NCBI GenBank assembly: GCA_902493535.1
Contig: CABUQG010000025.1
Span: forward strand, 1 to 21,079
Length of the DNA: 21,079 nt
Direction of reading: 5' to 3'
From: an uncultured Collinsella sp.
GTDB lineage: Bacteria > Actinomycetota > Coriobacteriia > Coriobacteriales > Coriobacteriaceae
Below the pieces are notes generated by a model, which saw only the letters and a list, made by a program, of their open reading frames with translations, made no database searches and had not been told where the DNA came from. Made by a program: the position numbers and the translations under genes. Shown one piece after another: positions 7,049-15,043 of this stretch (within the stretch, counting starts at the first letter, position 1; every line of letters starts with the position of its first letter).

Positions 7049-9730
7049 ATGCAAAAGGAATACCTGTCCGCCGCGGCGGAGGTGCTCAGCGACCAAGGTG
7101 TCGATGAGAACCTCGGCCTGAGCAACGACGAGGCGTCGTCGCGCCTCGCCAAGACAGGCCCTAACAAGCTTGAGGAAGCCGAGAAGACGCCGCTATGGAA
7201 GCGTTTCTTTGAGCAGATGGCCGACCCCATGGTCATCATGCTGATCGTTGCCGCCGTTATCAGCGCACTTACGGGCATGGTCAAGGGCGAGCCCGATTTT
7301 GCCGACGTCGCCATTATCATGTTCGTCGTTATCGTCAACTCGGTGCTGGGCGTGGTCCAGGAAGCCAAGAGCGAGGAGGCCCTCGAGGCCCTGCAGGAGA
7401 TGAGCGCGGCGCAGTCCAAGGTGCTGCGCGACGGCAAGCTCGTGCACCTGCCGAGCGCCGAGCTCGTGCCCGGCGACATGATCATGCTCGAGGCGGGCGA
7501 CTCCGTCCCGGCCGACTGCCGTGTGCTCGAGAGCGCCACGATGAAGATCGAGGAGGCCGCCCTTACCGGCGAGTCCGTGCCCGTCGAGAAGCATGCCAAC
7601 GTCATTGAGCTCGCCGCCGGCACCGACGACGTGCCGCTCGGCGACCGCAAGAACATGTGCTACATGGGTTCCACCGTGGTATACGGCCGCGGTCGCGCCG
7701 TCGTGGTCGGCACCGGTATGAACACCGAGATGGGCAAGATCGCCGGCGCCCTGGCCGAGGCCAAGGAAGAGCTCACGCCGCTGCAGGTGAAGCTCGCCGA
7801 GCTCAGCCGCATCCTCACCATCATGGTTATCGTCATCTGCGTCGTCATCTTTGGCGTCGACATCATCCGCCACGGCGTGGGCAACGTTCTCACCGATCCG
7901 ACCGCGCTGCTCGACACCTTTATGGTCGCTGTCTCGCTTGCCGTCGCCGCCATCCCCGAGGGCCTGGTTGCCGTCGTGACCATCGTGCTGTCGCTCGGCG
8001 TGACCAAGATGGCCAAGCGTCAGGCGATTATCCGCAAGCTCTCTGCCGTCGAGACCCTTGGCTGCACGCAGACCATCTGCTCCGACAAGACCGGTACCCT
8101 CACCCAGAACAAGATGACCGTCGTCAAGCACGAGCTCGCTGCGCCTAAGGAGAAGTTCCTGGCCGGCATGGCTCTGTGCTCCGACGCCCAGTGGGACGAG
8201 GAGCTGGGCGAGGCCGTGGGTGAGCCGACCGAGTGTGCGCTCGTCAACGATGCCGGCAAGGCGGGGCTCACTGGCCTGACTGCCGAGCATCCGCGCGTGG
8301 GCGAGGCCCCGTTTGACTCGGGCCGCAAGATGATGTCCGTGGTCGTCGAGACCCTGGACGGCGAGTATGAGCAGTACACCAAGGGCGCGCCCGACGTGGT
8401 GATCGGCCTGTGCACCCATATCTACGAGGGCGACAAGGTCGTTCCGCTGACCGAGGAGCGTCGCGCCGAGCTCGTGGCCGCCAACAAGGCCATGGCCGAC
8501 GAGGCCCTGCGCGTGCTGGCGCTGGCAAGCCGCACCTACACCGAGGTCCCGGCCGACTGCAGCCCCGCTGCGCTCGAGCACGACCTGGTCTTCTGCGGCC
8601 TGTCCGGCATGATTGACCCGGTCCGCCCCGAGGTCGCCGACGCCATCCGCGAGGCCCACGATGCCGGTATCCGCACCGTCATGATTACGGGCGACCACAT
8701 CGACACCGCCGTGGCCATCGCCAAGCAGCTGGGTATCGTCACCGATCGCAGCCAGGCCATCACGGGCGCCGACCTCGACCGCATGAGCGACGAGGAACTC
8801 GACGCGCACATCGAGGACTACGGCGTGTACGCCCGCGTTCAGCCCGAGCACAAGACCCGCATCGTCGAGGCTTGGAAGTCGCGCGACCAGATCGTGGCCA
8901 TGACGGGCGACGGCGTCAACGACGCCCCGTCCATCAAGCGCGCCGACATCGGCGTTGGCATGGGCATCACCGGTACCGACGTCACCAAGAACGTCGCCGA
9001 CATGGTGCTTGCCGATGACAACTTCGCCACCATCATCGGTGCCTGCGAAGAGGGCCGTCGCATCTACGACAACATCCGCAAGGTCATCCAGTTCCTGCTT
9101 TCGGCAAACCTTGCCGAGGTCTTCTCGGTGTTTATCGCCACGCTCATCGGCTTTACCATCTTCCAGCCGGTGCAGCTGCTGTGGGTGAACCTGGTTACCG
9201 ACTGTTTCCCCGCGCTCGCGCTGGGCATGGAGGACGCCGAGGGCGACATTATGAAGCGCAAGCCGCGCAACGCTAAGGACGGTGTCTTCGCCGGACATAT
9301 GGGTCTGGACTGCGTGGTCCAGGGTCTGATCATCACCGCGCTGGTGCTGGCGAGCTTCTTTGTGGGCGTGTACTTTGACATGGGCTACATTCACATCGCT
9401 GATATGATCGCCGGCAATGCCGACGAGGAAGGCGTGATGATGGCGTTCATCACGCTCAACATGGTCGAGATTTTCCACTGCTTCAATATGCGCAGCCGTC
9501 GTGCGTCGCTGTTCACCATGAAGAAGCAGAACAAGTGGCTGTGGGCTTCCGCTGCGCTGGCGCTGGTGCTGACGGTGATCGTGACCGTACAGCCGACGCT
9601 TGCCGAGATGTTCTTTGGCCCTGTGACGCTTGAGCTCAAGGGCGTTCTTGCCGCGCTGGGCCTGGCCTTCCTGATCATCCCGCTGATGGAGATCTACAAG
9701 GCGATCATGCGCGCGGTCGAGAAGGAGTAA
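7049..9730 (+). CDS. Calcium-transporting P-type ATPase (SERCA/PMCA-like, type IIA)
   Basis: This membrane pump exports Ca2+ using ATP. The 893 residues carry the full P-type layout: actuator motif TGES (173-176), M4 motif PEGL (303-306), phosphorylation site CSDKTGTLTQN with Asp346, nucleotide-binding KGAPD (445-449), TGD (548-550) and hinge TGDGVNDAP (619-627). The membrane ligand positions match both Ca2+ sites of SERCA: Glu304 in M4; Asn687 and Glu690 in M5; Asn714, Thr717 and Asp718 in M6; and Glu807 in M8. Many bacterial homologues lose site I, so a two-ion pump is predicted here. The ATG at 7049 is preceded by AGGAGGGG, which the leader RNA can cover. The gene is monocistronic, with a terminator at 9891-9924. 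Confidence in a type II cation pump is high; Ca2+ specificity is inferred. Confidence 0.93.
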   Translation: MQKEYLSAAAEVLSDQGVDENLGLSNDEASSRLAKTGPNKLEEAEKTPLWKRFFEQMADPMVIMLIVAAVISALTGMVKGEPDFADVAIIMFVVIVNSVLGVVQEAKSEEALEALQEMSAAQSKVLRDGKLVHLPSAELVPGDMIMLEAGDSVPADCRVLESATMKIEEAALTGESVPVEKHANVIELAAGTDDVPLGDRKNMCYMGSTVVYGRGRAVVVGTGMNTEMGKIAGALAEAKEELTPLQVKLAELSRILTIMVIVICVVIFGVDIIRHGVGNVLTDPTALLDTFMVAVSLAVAAIPEGLVAVVTIVLSLGVTKMAKRQAIIRKLSAVETLGCTQTICSDKTGTLTQNKMTVVKHELAAPKEKFLAGMALCSDAQWDEELGEAVGEPTECALVNDAGKAGLTGLTAEHPRVGEAPFDSGRKMMSVVVETLDGEYEQYTKGAPDVVIGLCTHIYEGDKVVPLTEERRAELVAANKAMADEALRVLALASRTYTEVPADCSPAALEHDLVFCGLSGMIDPVRPEVADAIREAHDAGIRTVMITGDHIDTAVAIAKQLGIVTDRSQAITGADLDRMSDEELDAHIEDYGVYARVQPEHKTRIVEAWKSRDQIVAMTGDGVNDAPSIKRADIGVGMGITGTDVTKNVADMVLADDNFATIIGACEEGRRIYDNIRKVIQFLLSANLAEVFSVFIATLIGFTIFQPVQLLWVNLVTDCFPALALGMEDAEGDIMKRKPRNAKDGVFAGHMGLDCVVQGLIITALVLASFFVGVYFDMGYIHIADMIAGNADEEGVMMAFITLNMVEIFHCFNMRSRRASLFTMKKQNKWLWASAALALVLTVIVTVQPTLAEMFFGPVTLELKGVLAALGLAFLIIPLMEIYKAIMRAVEKE

Positions 9731-9743
9731 GTTAACCTGTCCA

Positions 9744-9830
9744 GGCCCGCCCCTGCGTGTTTTCTTCTTCGCTGGTCCTCGCGCTTCGCGCTGCGGGATC
9801 GCTCAGAAGAAAACACTCCCGGGGTGGGCC
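9744..9830. repeat. Long imperfect palindrome downstream of the Ca2+-ATPase gene
   Basis: GGCCCGCCCC (9744-9753) pairs with GGGGTGGGCC (9821-9830) through one G-U pair. Then, after a small internal loop, TGTTTTCTTCT (9758-9768) pairs perfectly with AGAAGAAAACA (9805-9815). A GC-rich inner segment (9769-9804) can fold further, for example CGCG-CTT-CGCG. It has no T tract, so it is not a standard terminator. It may be a genus-specific palindromic repeat, a 3' mRNA stabiliser or a recombination site. Confidence 0.75.
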
Positions 9831-9890
9831 CTACGGTATCCTTGCTGGCTTTTCTCCCGCGCGGATGAAAAGGGCTGAGGGAAAGTTTGT

Positions 9891-9924
9891 GAGCTGGTCG
9901 GGCTTTGCCCGGCCAGCTCTTTTT
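9891..9924 (+). terminator. Intrinsic terminator of the Ca2+-ATPase transcript
   Basis: GAGCTGGTCGGGC (9891-9903) pairs with GCCCGGCCAGCTC (9907-9919), 13 bp with one G-U, around a TTT loop, followed by five T residues (9920-9924). Confidence 0.9.
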
Positions 9925-9934
9925 GATTTAAAAT
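9905..9934 (+). promoter_or_regulatory. Candidate rsgA promoter overlapping the terminator
   Basis: TTGCCC (9905-9910), an 18-base spacer and TAAAAT (9929-9934). The -35 lies inside the preceding terminator stem, an economical arrangement. The leader would be about 30 bases and includes GGGAGG (9962-9967). Confidence 0.4.
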
Positions 9935-9972
9935 ACCTGCTCAGTTGTGATTTATGGTGCTGGGAGGCGCTT

Positions 9973-11157
9973 GTGGGCAAGGCTAAGGCTAAGGCGAAGA
10001 AAAAGACGACGGGGGCGCGGGCTAAGCGCGATCGTCGTCGGAAGCTTGCGACCGAGGCCCCCGCGTCTGCCGAGGAGCTGCTGGCAAGCGTACCGGGACT
10101 TGACGCGCTGCAGGACGTTCCGGCGTTTGATGACCTGCCGGTCGATGAAGCTCAGCAGGCGGCATTTGACGACTTTTGCGCACATGCCGAGGAGCCCGAG
10201 CAGATGCAGCTTGGCGCTGTGGTGCGCTTGGATCGCGGGTTTCCGCTGGTGGCGACTGCCAACGATACCTTCCGCGCCGAGCATGCCGTGGGGTTTGCTA
10301 AGTCGCGCGGCGAGGACGAGGTCCTGCTGCCCGCCGTGGGCGACCGTGTGGCGGTGCGCCGCGCTCCCGGGCACGATATGGGCGTGATTGAGTGCGTTCT
10401 GCCGCGCCGTACGAGCTTTGAGCGTTGGCGCGGCCGTGCCCGCGGAGAGCGTCAGGTGCTCTGCTCCAACGTGGATAGCGTGCTAATCGTGCAGGCGCTC
10501 GGTGCCGGTGAGGTGCTGCTCGACCGCGTGGCGCGCTCGCTGGTGTTGGCGCTCGACTGCGATGCCGAGCCGGTGGTGGTACTCACCAAAGCTGATCGCT
10601 GCGATGCCGAGGAGCTCGAGCGCGATCTGGACCGCGTGCGCCGCCTGGTGGGTCCGGACGTGCGCGTGATCGTGACGTCCTCTGCCGAGGGCCGCGGCCT
10701 GGACGAGGTCCGTGCCCGCGTGCCTACCGGGAGCTGCGCCATGATTCTGGGCGAGTCGGGCGCCGGCAAGTCGACGCTGCTCAATGCGCTGCTGGGCCAC
10801 GATACGTTGGCGACCGGCGGTGTGCGCGAACGCGACGACCAGGGCCGTCACACTACCGTCGCGCGCGTGATGGTGGCGCTGCCGGGCGACGCCGGCGTGA
10901 TCGCCGATGCCCCGGGCCTGCGCAGTCTACCGCTCGTGGGTCACGAGCGGGGTCTGGCGCGCGCCTTCCCCGAGATTGTCGAGGCATCGCGCGCGTGCCG
11001 GTTTGGCGATTGCACGCATACCCATGAGCCGGGTTGCGCTGTTCGCGAGGCCGAGGACGCCGGGCAGATCGACAGCCTGCGTTTGGAAACGTTCCAAAAC
11101 CTGGCGTCATCCATGCGCGTGAGTGCTCAAATGCTCGATCCCGATGTCCATCTGTAA
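9973..11157 (+). CDS. rsgA: Ribosome small-subunit-dependent GTPase RsgA
   Basis: This GTPase checks late maturation of the 30S ribosomal subunit. It has the circular permutation that defines the family: G4 TKAD (205-208) and G5 SSA (236-238) come before G1 GESGAGKST (260-268), G2 near Thr294-Thr295 and G3 DAPG (312-315). An OB fold (about 80-145) precedes them, and a zinc motif C-x4-C-x-H-x5-C follows (Cys342, Cys347, His349, Cys355). The GTG at 9973 is chosen because GGGAGG (9962-9967) lies 5 bases upstream; reading from 9757 would cross the palindrome and terminator. The N-terminus is unusual: about 78 extra residues, first Lys/Arg-rich, then acidic, before the OB fold. The gene stands alone between two terminators. 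Confidence 0.95.
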   Translation: MGKAKAKAKKKTTGARAKRDRRRKLATEAPASAEELLASVPGLDALQDVPAFDDLPVDEAQQAAFDDFCAHAEEPEQMQLGAVVRLDRGFPLVATANDTFRAEHAVGFAKSRGEDEVLLPAVGDRVAVRRAPGHDMGVIECVLPRRTSFERWRGRARGERQVLCSNVDSVLIVQALGAGEVLLDRVARSLVLALDCDAEPVVVLTKADRCDAEELERDLDRVRRLVGPDVRVIVTSSAEGRGLDEVRARVPTGSCAMILGESGAGKSTLLNALLGHDTLATGGVRERDDQGRHTTVARVMVALPGDAGVIADAPGLRSLPLVGHERGLARAFPEIVEASRACRFGDCTHTHEPGCAVREAEDAGQIDSLRLETFQNLASSMRVSAQMLDPDVHL

Positions 11158-11175
11158 TTGATTTTTCCTATGACA

Positions 11176-11209
11176 GCCGTCTTCCAACTGTTCGGGAGAC
11201 GGCTTTTTT
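11176..11209 (+). terminator. Intrinsic terminator of rsgA
   Basis: GCCGTCTTCC (11176-11185) pairs with GGGAGACGGC (11194-11203), 10 bp with one G-U, around an 8-base loop and followed by six T residues (11204-11209). Confidence 0.9.
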
Positions 11210-11280
11210 GCTGCGGAAAAGCCTCGAAACATGCAGTTTGCTGACGTGCTGGCCAAAACCTTGCCACGAGCTTGACGGGC

Positions 11281-11329
11281 TGGTCAGCTTTTGGTCAGCG
11301 ATTGGTTTGACATCGAAAACCAAGATCGC
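11281..11329 (+). promoter_or_regulatory. Candidate Tad operon control region: direct repeats, -35 box and hairpin
   Basis: Two copies of TGGTCAGC (11281-11288 and 11292-11299) are 11 bases apart, one helical turn. They are followed 7 bases later by a perfect -35 hexamer TTGACA (11307-11312). No good -10 is seen 16-18 bases further on, which fits an activator-dependent promoter. The -35 lies across an inverted repeat: GCGAT-TGGTTT (11298-11308) pairs with AAACCA-AG-ATCGC (11317-11329). A smaller hairpin CGGGC-ATTC-GCCCG (11373-11386) precedes the first gene. Confidence 0.45.
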
Positions 11330-11409
11330 GATTGCGCCGCTTTGCGCTCTGACCGCCCAGACAATGGTGGTACGGGCATTCGCCCGGCACTGCCATGAGA
11401 GGAGCGGCC

Positions 11410-12069
11410 GTGAACAAGAGCAAGCGCATCGCCATCAGTCTGGTCGCGGGCGTGCTCGCTGCTCTGCTCTGCACGGTTTACGGCTCGTCGATCCGCTCGC
11501 AAGCCGAACAGGTCCAGGCTGAGACCTTGGCCAAGTACGGTGGCGATCGCGTCGAGGTATGCGTCGCGGCGCGTGATATCGATGTGGGCGAGACCCTCGA
11601 TGAGACCAATGTCATAACCCAAGAATGGCTGACGAGTCTGCTGCCGCGTGACGCGGCGACCGAGCTGCGCCAGGTGCGCGGCGACGTGACGACTTCGCGT
11701 ATTCCCAAAAACGCCGTGATCTGCAATGTCTACACCAAGGCCGAGAGCCACAAGCTCGAGGTGCCTAAGGGCAAAGTCGCCGTTTCGGTGGCGGTCGATG
11801 CCGAGCACTCGGTCGGCGGTGCTACGGGCGTGGGCAGCTACGTGGATGTGTATGTGCAAAAAGACGGCGTAACCGATCGGCTGTGCGGCGCGTACGTGAT
11901 CGATACCAGTGAAGATTCCGGTGCCACGCGCGAGGGCAAGATCGAATGGGTGACGCTGGCGGCTGACCCCGAAGACGTCAAGGAACTGCTGGGGGCATCG
12001 GGCAAGGGAACGGTCAGCTTGACGATTCCCGCCACGGCGCGCGGCAAAAAGAGCGGAGGCGACGAGTGA
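11410..12069 (+). CDS. cpaB: Tad pilus assembly protein, CpaB/RcpC-like SAF domain
   Basis: This is the first gene of the Tad operon. The 219 residues have a short basic N-terminus, one membrane segment (about 7-27) and an outer part. The outer part has a SAF-type domain (about 47-110), seen in VCVAARDIDVGETLDETNV, and a second beta-rich region VAVSVAVDAEHSVGG (123-137). In Gram-negative bacteria CpaB/RcpC lines the outer part of the channel; in a monoderm it probably acts in the cell wall around the growing pilus. The GTG at 11410 is preferred over ATG at 11395 because AGAGGAG (11398-11404) sits 5 bases upstream. The stop overlaps the next start. Family call good; exact role inferred. Confidence 0.8.
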   Translation: MNKSKRIAISLVAGVLAALLCTVYGSSIRSQAEQVQAETLAKYGGDRVEVCVAARDIDVGETLDETNVITQEWLTSLLPRDAATELRQVRGDVTTSRIPKNAVICNVYTKAESHKLEVPKGKVAVSVAVDAEHSVGGATGVGSYVDVYVQKDGVTDRLCGAYVIDTSEDSGATREGKIEWVTLAADPEDVKELLGASGKGTVSLTIPATARGKKSGGDE

Positions 12070-13712
12070 TGAAGGCGATCTGGCTTGCGTGCTGCGCGTG
12101 CGGCGATTACGGGCTGTTGCAGCGGGAAGTCGAGGGCCGTGATGCGGGTGCACAGGTGCTTCGCGTGGGTGACCTGGACGGGCTGGTTTCCATGGCGCGG
12201 GCGTTTCCGTCGCGTCGCGGAGCTGCCATCATCGCGGCGTCTCTGTTTGATACCGAAGATGTGCGCAAGACTGTTGCGCGCCTGACGGCCGAAGGCCGCG
12301 TGAGTCGCGTGGTCGTCTTGATAGAAGCGCTCGATCCGTCGGATATCGAGGGGTTGTTTCGCGCGGGGGCGACCGAGGTCATCGCTGCGCACAGTATATG
12401 CGGCAACGGGCGCGCGGGCGAGGGAGCGGTTGATTCCGATCGGCGCATGACGATTGAGCCCGATGCTTTTGTTGATAGGGAACCCGGGGCGCCTCGCGCT
12501 ACAAGAGGCCCGCGTGTTGATGATTGTGGAAAAGCGGAAGCCGAGCATGGTCGGCGCCCCCGGAACCCCCTTGTATGCGATGACGCTGGAGGGCCGGCGC
12601 AGCATGCTGGCGACTCCCCGGCTGTAGATATGGGATACGTGCACGGCGTGAATCTGGCGGATGAACTCGACGAAGTTGAGGGCTTTGCCGGGTGCGGCGA
12701 GTTGTCGCTGATGCAGCATGAGCAGATTGCGCAGAACGAGCCTGCCTCGCAGACCGAACAAGCCGCCATGCCGGCTTGGACGCAGCGTGTAGTTGCGGCG
12801 GGGGAGACGGGGACGCTGTCACCGACGCCCGCCCCGCCGCCTCCGATGCCGCCGGCAGACGCTGCCGCTTCGCCGCATCGAGCTCCGGTCGTCTGCGTCA
12901 TTTCGGGCTCGGGCGGTTGCGGCAAGTCGACGATCGTTGCCACCATGGCACACGCATCGTCGCTGTTGGGCTTGCGTGCCGCCGTGCTCGACCTGGACCT
13001 GATGTTTGGAAACCTTTACGACTTGTTAGGCGTCGATGCTCCGCGCGATATGGCGGCATTTATCGAGCCGTCGGCGGCGGGCACGCTCACCGAGCCGGAT
13101 ATCGTAGCCGCATCGATGCGCGTCGCCCCGGGCGTTACGCTCTGGGGTCCCGTCGCGGCGCCCGAGCAAGCCGAGCTCATGGCACGTCCGGTGGAGCTAC
13201 TGCTTGATGTTCTGCGTCGCGAATCCGACGTGGTCTTTATCGATACCTCGGTCTTTTGGGGCGACGCCGTGGCGGCTGCGGTGGCGGCGAGCGACCGTTG
13301 CCTGATCGTTGGCGATGCTGCGGTGTCGTCCGCGACATCGGCGTCGCGCGTCATTGAACTGGCAAGTCGAGTAGGTGTGCCGCGCACGCGCATGAGCGCC
13401 GTGTTCAACCGGTTCGGTGCGCGCGGGGCAGACGAGGACGTCGCCATGCGCTTTGAGATTGCCTGTGCGTTGAGCTCCAAGATTCGTATCGCCGATGGCG
13501 GGCAGGATCTCGCCGCGCTCATGGCGTTTGGGCGCGCTGACGAGGCAGTGGGGCAGACTAGCGCTTTTGCGACCAGCGTGCGCGAGGCCACGCGCGAGAT
13601 GCTCGTGGAACTGGGGTGCGCCGTCGGCCCTTGGAGCGATATGGTCGCCGACCGTGCAACGCGCACCGAACGCCCGCGTATCCGCCTTCCCTGGTCGCGC
13701 GAGGGTGATTAG
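12069..13712 (+). CDS. tadZ: TadZ/CpaE-like pilus localisation ATPase
   Basis: This is a cytoplasmic MinD/ParA-type protein that places the Tad machine in the cell. Numbering from GTG 12066, the N-terminal 110 residues look like a degenerate receiver domain (VVVLIEALDPSDIEGLFRAG). A polar, low-complexity linker follows (about 111-270, ending in a Pro/Ala stretch). The ATPase starts at VCVISGSGGCGKST with Lys287, continues with the DLDLMFGN box (309-316) and a Walker B-like VVFIDTS. The second Lys of the MinD 'KGG' motif is replaced by Ser-Gly-Ser, so ATP hydrolysis or dimer switching may differ. ATG at 12069 and GTG at 12066 both fit GGAGG (12055-12059). The start overlaps the cpaB stop. The 548-residue length is long for the family because of the linker. 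Confidence 0.82.
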   Translation: MKAIWLACCACGDYGLLQREVEGRDAGAQVLRVGDLDGLVSMARAFPSRRGAAIIAASLFDTEDVRKTVARLTAEGRVSRVVVLIEALDPSDIEGLFRAGATEVIAAHSICGNGRAGEGAVDSDRRMTIEPDAFVDREPGAPRATRGPRVDDCGKAEAEHGRRPRNPLVCDDAGGPAQHAGDSPAVDMGYVHGVNLADELDEVEGFAGCGELSLMQHEQIAQNEPASQTEQAAMPAWTQRVVAAGETGTLSPTPAPPPPMPPADAAASPHRAPVVCVISGSGGCGKSTIVATMAHASSLLGLRAAVLDLDLMFGNLYDLLGVDAPRDMAAFIEPSAAGTLTEPDIVAASMRVAPGVTLWGPVAAPEQAELMARPVELLLDVLRRESDVVFIDTSVFWGDAVAAAVAASDRCLIVGDAAVSSATSASRVIELASRVGVPRTRMSAVFNRFGARGADEDVAMRFEIACALSSKIRIADGGQDLAALMAFGRADEAVGQTSAFATSVREATREMLVELGCAVGPWSDMVADRATRTERPRIRLPWSREGD

Positions 13713-13714
13713 CG

Positions 13715-15043
13715 ATGAGCCTGCAAACGAGGATTAAGGCTGCCGGCGCTGCAGCGGCGGCAGCGCCTGTAGATGCGGGGCGTCGCCGCGCGGTGAAACG
13801 ACGCACTAAGCGCGCCGTGATGGACCGCATGGGTTACGACGAAGTGGCGCGTATCAGCGCCTATGTCGACCCGGTACTTGCCCGCTCGGAATTGCGTCCC
13901 GCGGTGGAGGCGGCGCTCAATGTTGAGGAGCCGACCGATCTCGCGACGCCCGAGCGCGAGACCATCATCGACGAGATTTTGGATGACGTGGTGGGCTTGG
14001 GGCCGTTGCAGCCGCTCATCGAGGACGACACCGTTACCGAAATCATGATCAACGGCTGCCGCTCGGCTTTCTTTGAACGCGGCGGCGTCTTGTACCCCAT
14101 CGAGCATGCGTTTGAGGATGATGAGCAGATCCGTGTGCTTATCGACCGCATCATCTCGCCACTTGGCCGCCGCATCGACGAGCGCAGTCCCATCGTCAAC
14201 GCCCGCCTCAAAACGGGCTATCGCGTCAACGCGGTGATTCCGCCTGTGGCGATTGACGGACCGATTCTCACCATCCGAAAGTTCTCGGACCGCATCTGCT
14301 CGCTGGACGAGCTTGTGGGGCTGGGGTCGCTGCCGCTTTGGTATGCGCAGCTGCTGTCGTGCGCGGTGTCGCTGCGACAGGACCTGGCGGTTGCGGGAGG
14401 CACGGGATCTGGTAAGACCACCCTGCTCAACGCGTTGTCATGCGAGATTTCCACCGGCGAGCGCATCGTGACGATCGAGGACTCTGCCGAGCTCAAGTTT
14501 GCGCATCATCCGCACGTGGTGCGTCTAGAGGCGCGCGAGGCTTCAATTGAGGGCGAGGGCGCGGTGACGATCCGCGACCTGGTGACCAATGCCCTGCGCA
14601 TGCGCCCCGACCGCATCGTGGTGGGCGAGGTGCGCGGTGCGGAGTGCTGCGACATGTTGCAGGCCATGAACACGGGCCACGACGGGTCGCTCACCACACT
14701 TCATGCGGGCTCAGAACAGGAGACCGTGGTGCGTCTGACGTTGCTTGCACGTTATGGCATCGATCTGCCGAGCGAGCTCATCGAGGAGCAGATTGCCATG
14801 GCGCTCGACGGCATCGTGATGTCTGAGCGCCACGCCGATGGCAGGCGTTTCGTCTCCTCGTATTCGGGAGTGCGTCGCGCCGCGTCGGGCGGCGTAGAGC
14901 TCGAGCGCTATGTGACTTTCGATGCCGCCGAGCGCACCTGGACGCTTGACCGCGAGCCGCTGTTTATCGCAGAAGGCCTGCGGTCGGGGACGCTCACACA
15001 AGAGGAGGTGGACGAATGGAGGTCGCTGTGCCCCTCGTCGTAG
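13715..15043 (+). CDS. tadA: Tad pilus secretion ATPase TadA (CpaF)
   Basis: This hexameric motor ATPase drives Flp pilus extrusion, of the type II/IV secretion superfamily. Its 442 residues have an N-terminal helical domain (1-180) and a RecA-like core. Core motifs are Walker A GGTGSGKTT (228-236), the Asp box IVTIEDS (251-257), Walker B IVVGEVRG (301-308) and the His box TTLHAG (327-332). The fold and length match CpaF. GAGGGTG (13701-13707) precedes the ATG; the gap to tadZ is two bases. The first 30 residues are Ala- and Arg-rich. TadB begins inside its last 28 bases, so translation of the two is coupled. All catalytic residues are present. Confidence 0.95.
   Translation: MSLQTRIKAAGAAAAAAPVDAGRRRAVKRRTKRAVMDRMGYDEVARISAYVDPVLARSELRPAVEAALNVEEPTDLATPERETIIDEILDDVVGLGPLQPLIEDDTVTEIMINGCRSAFFERGGVLYPIEHAFEDDEQIRVLIDRIISPLGRRIDERSPIVNARLKTGYRVNAVIPPVAIDGPILTIRKFSDRICSLDELVGLGSLPLWYAQLLSCAVSLRQDLAVAGGTGSGKTTLLNALSCEISTGERIVTIEDSAELKFAHHPHVVRLEAREASIEGEGAVTIRDLVTNALRMRPDRIVVGEVRGAECCDMLQAMNTGHDGSLTTLHAGSEQETVVRLTLLARYGIDLPSELIEEQIAMALDGIVMSERHADGRRFVSSYSGVRRAASGGVELERYVTFDAAERTWTLDREPLFIAEGLRSGTLTQEEVDEWRSLCPSS

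Noticed and set aside
7193..9478. Open frame of 761 codons on the minus strand across the Ca2+-ATPase
   Set aside because: Antisense shadow of a complete P-type ATPase; His/Asp/Gly/Val-rich, no domain, no ribosome site considered credible.
9757..9972. Longer reading of RsgA from 9757
   Set aside because: It would translate the palindrome and the terminator; GTG 9973 has an ideal ribosome site.
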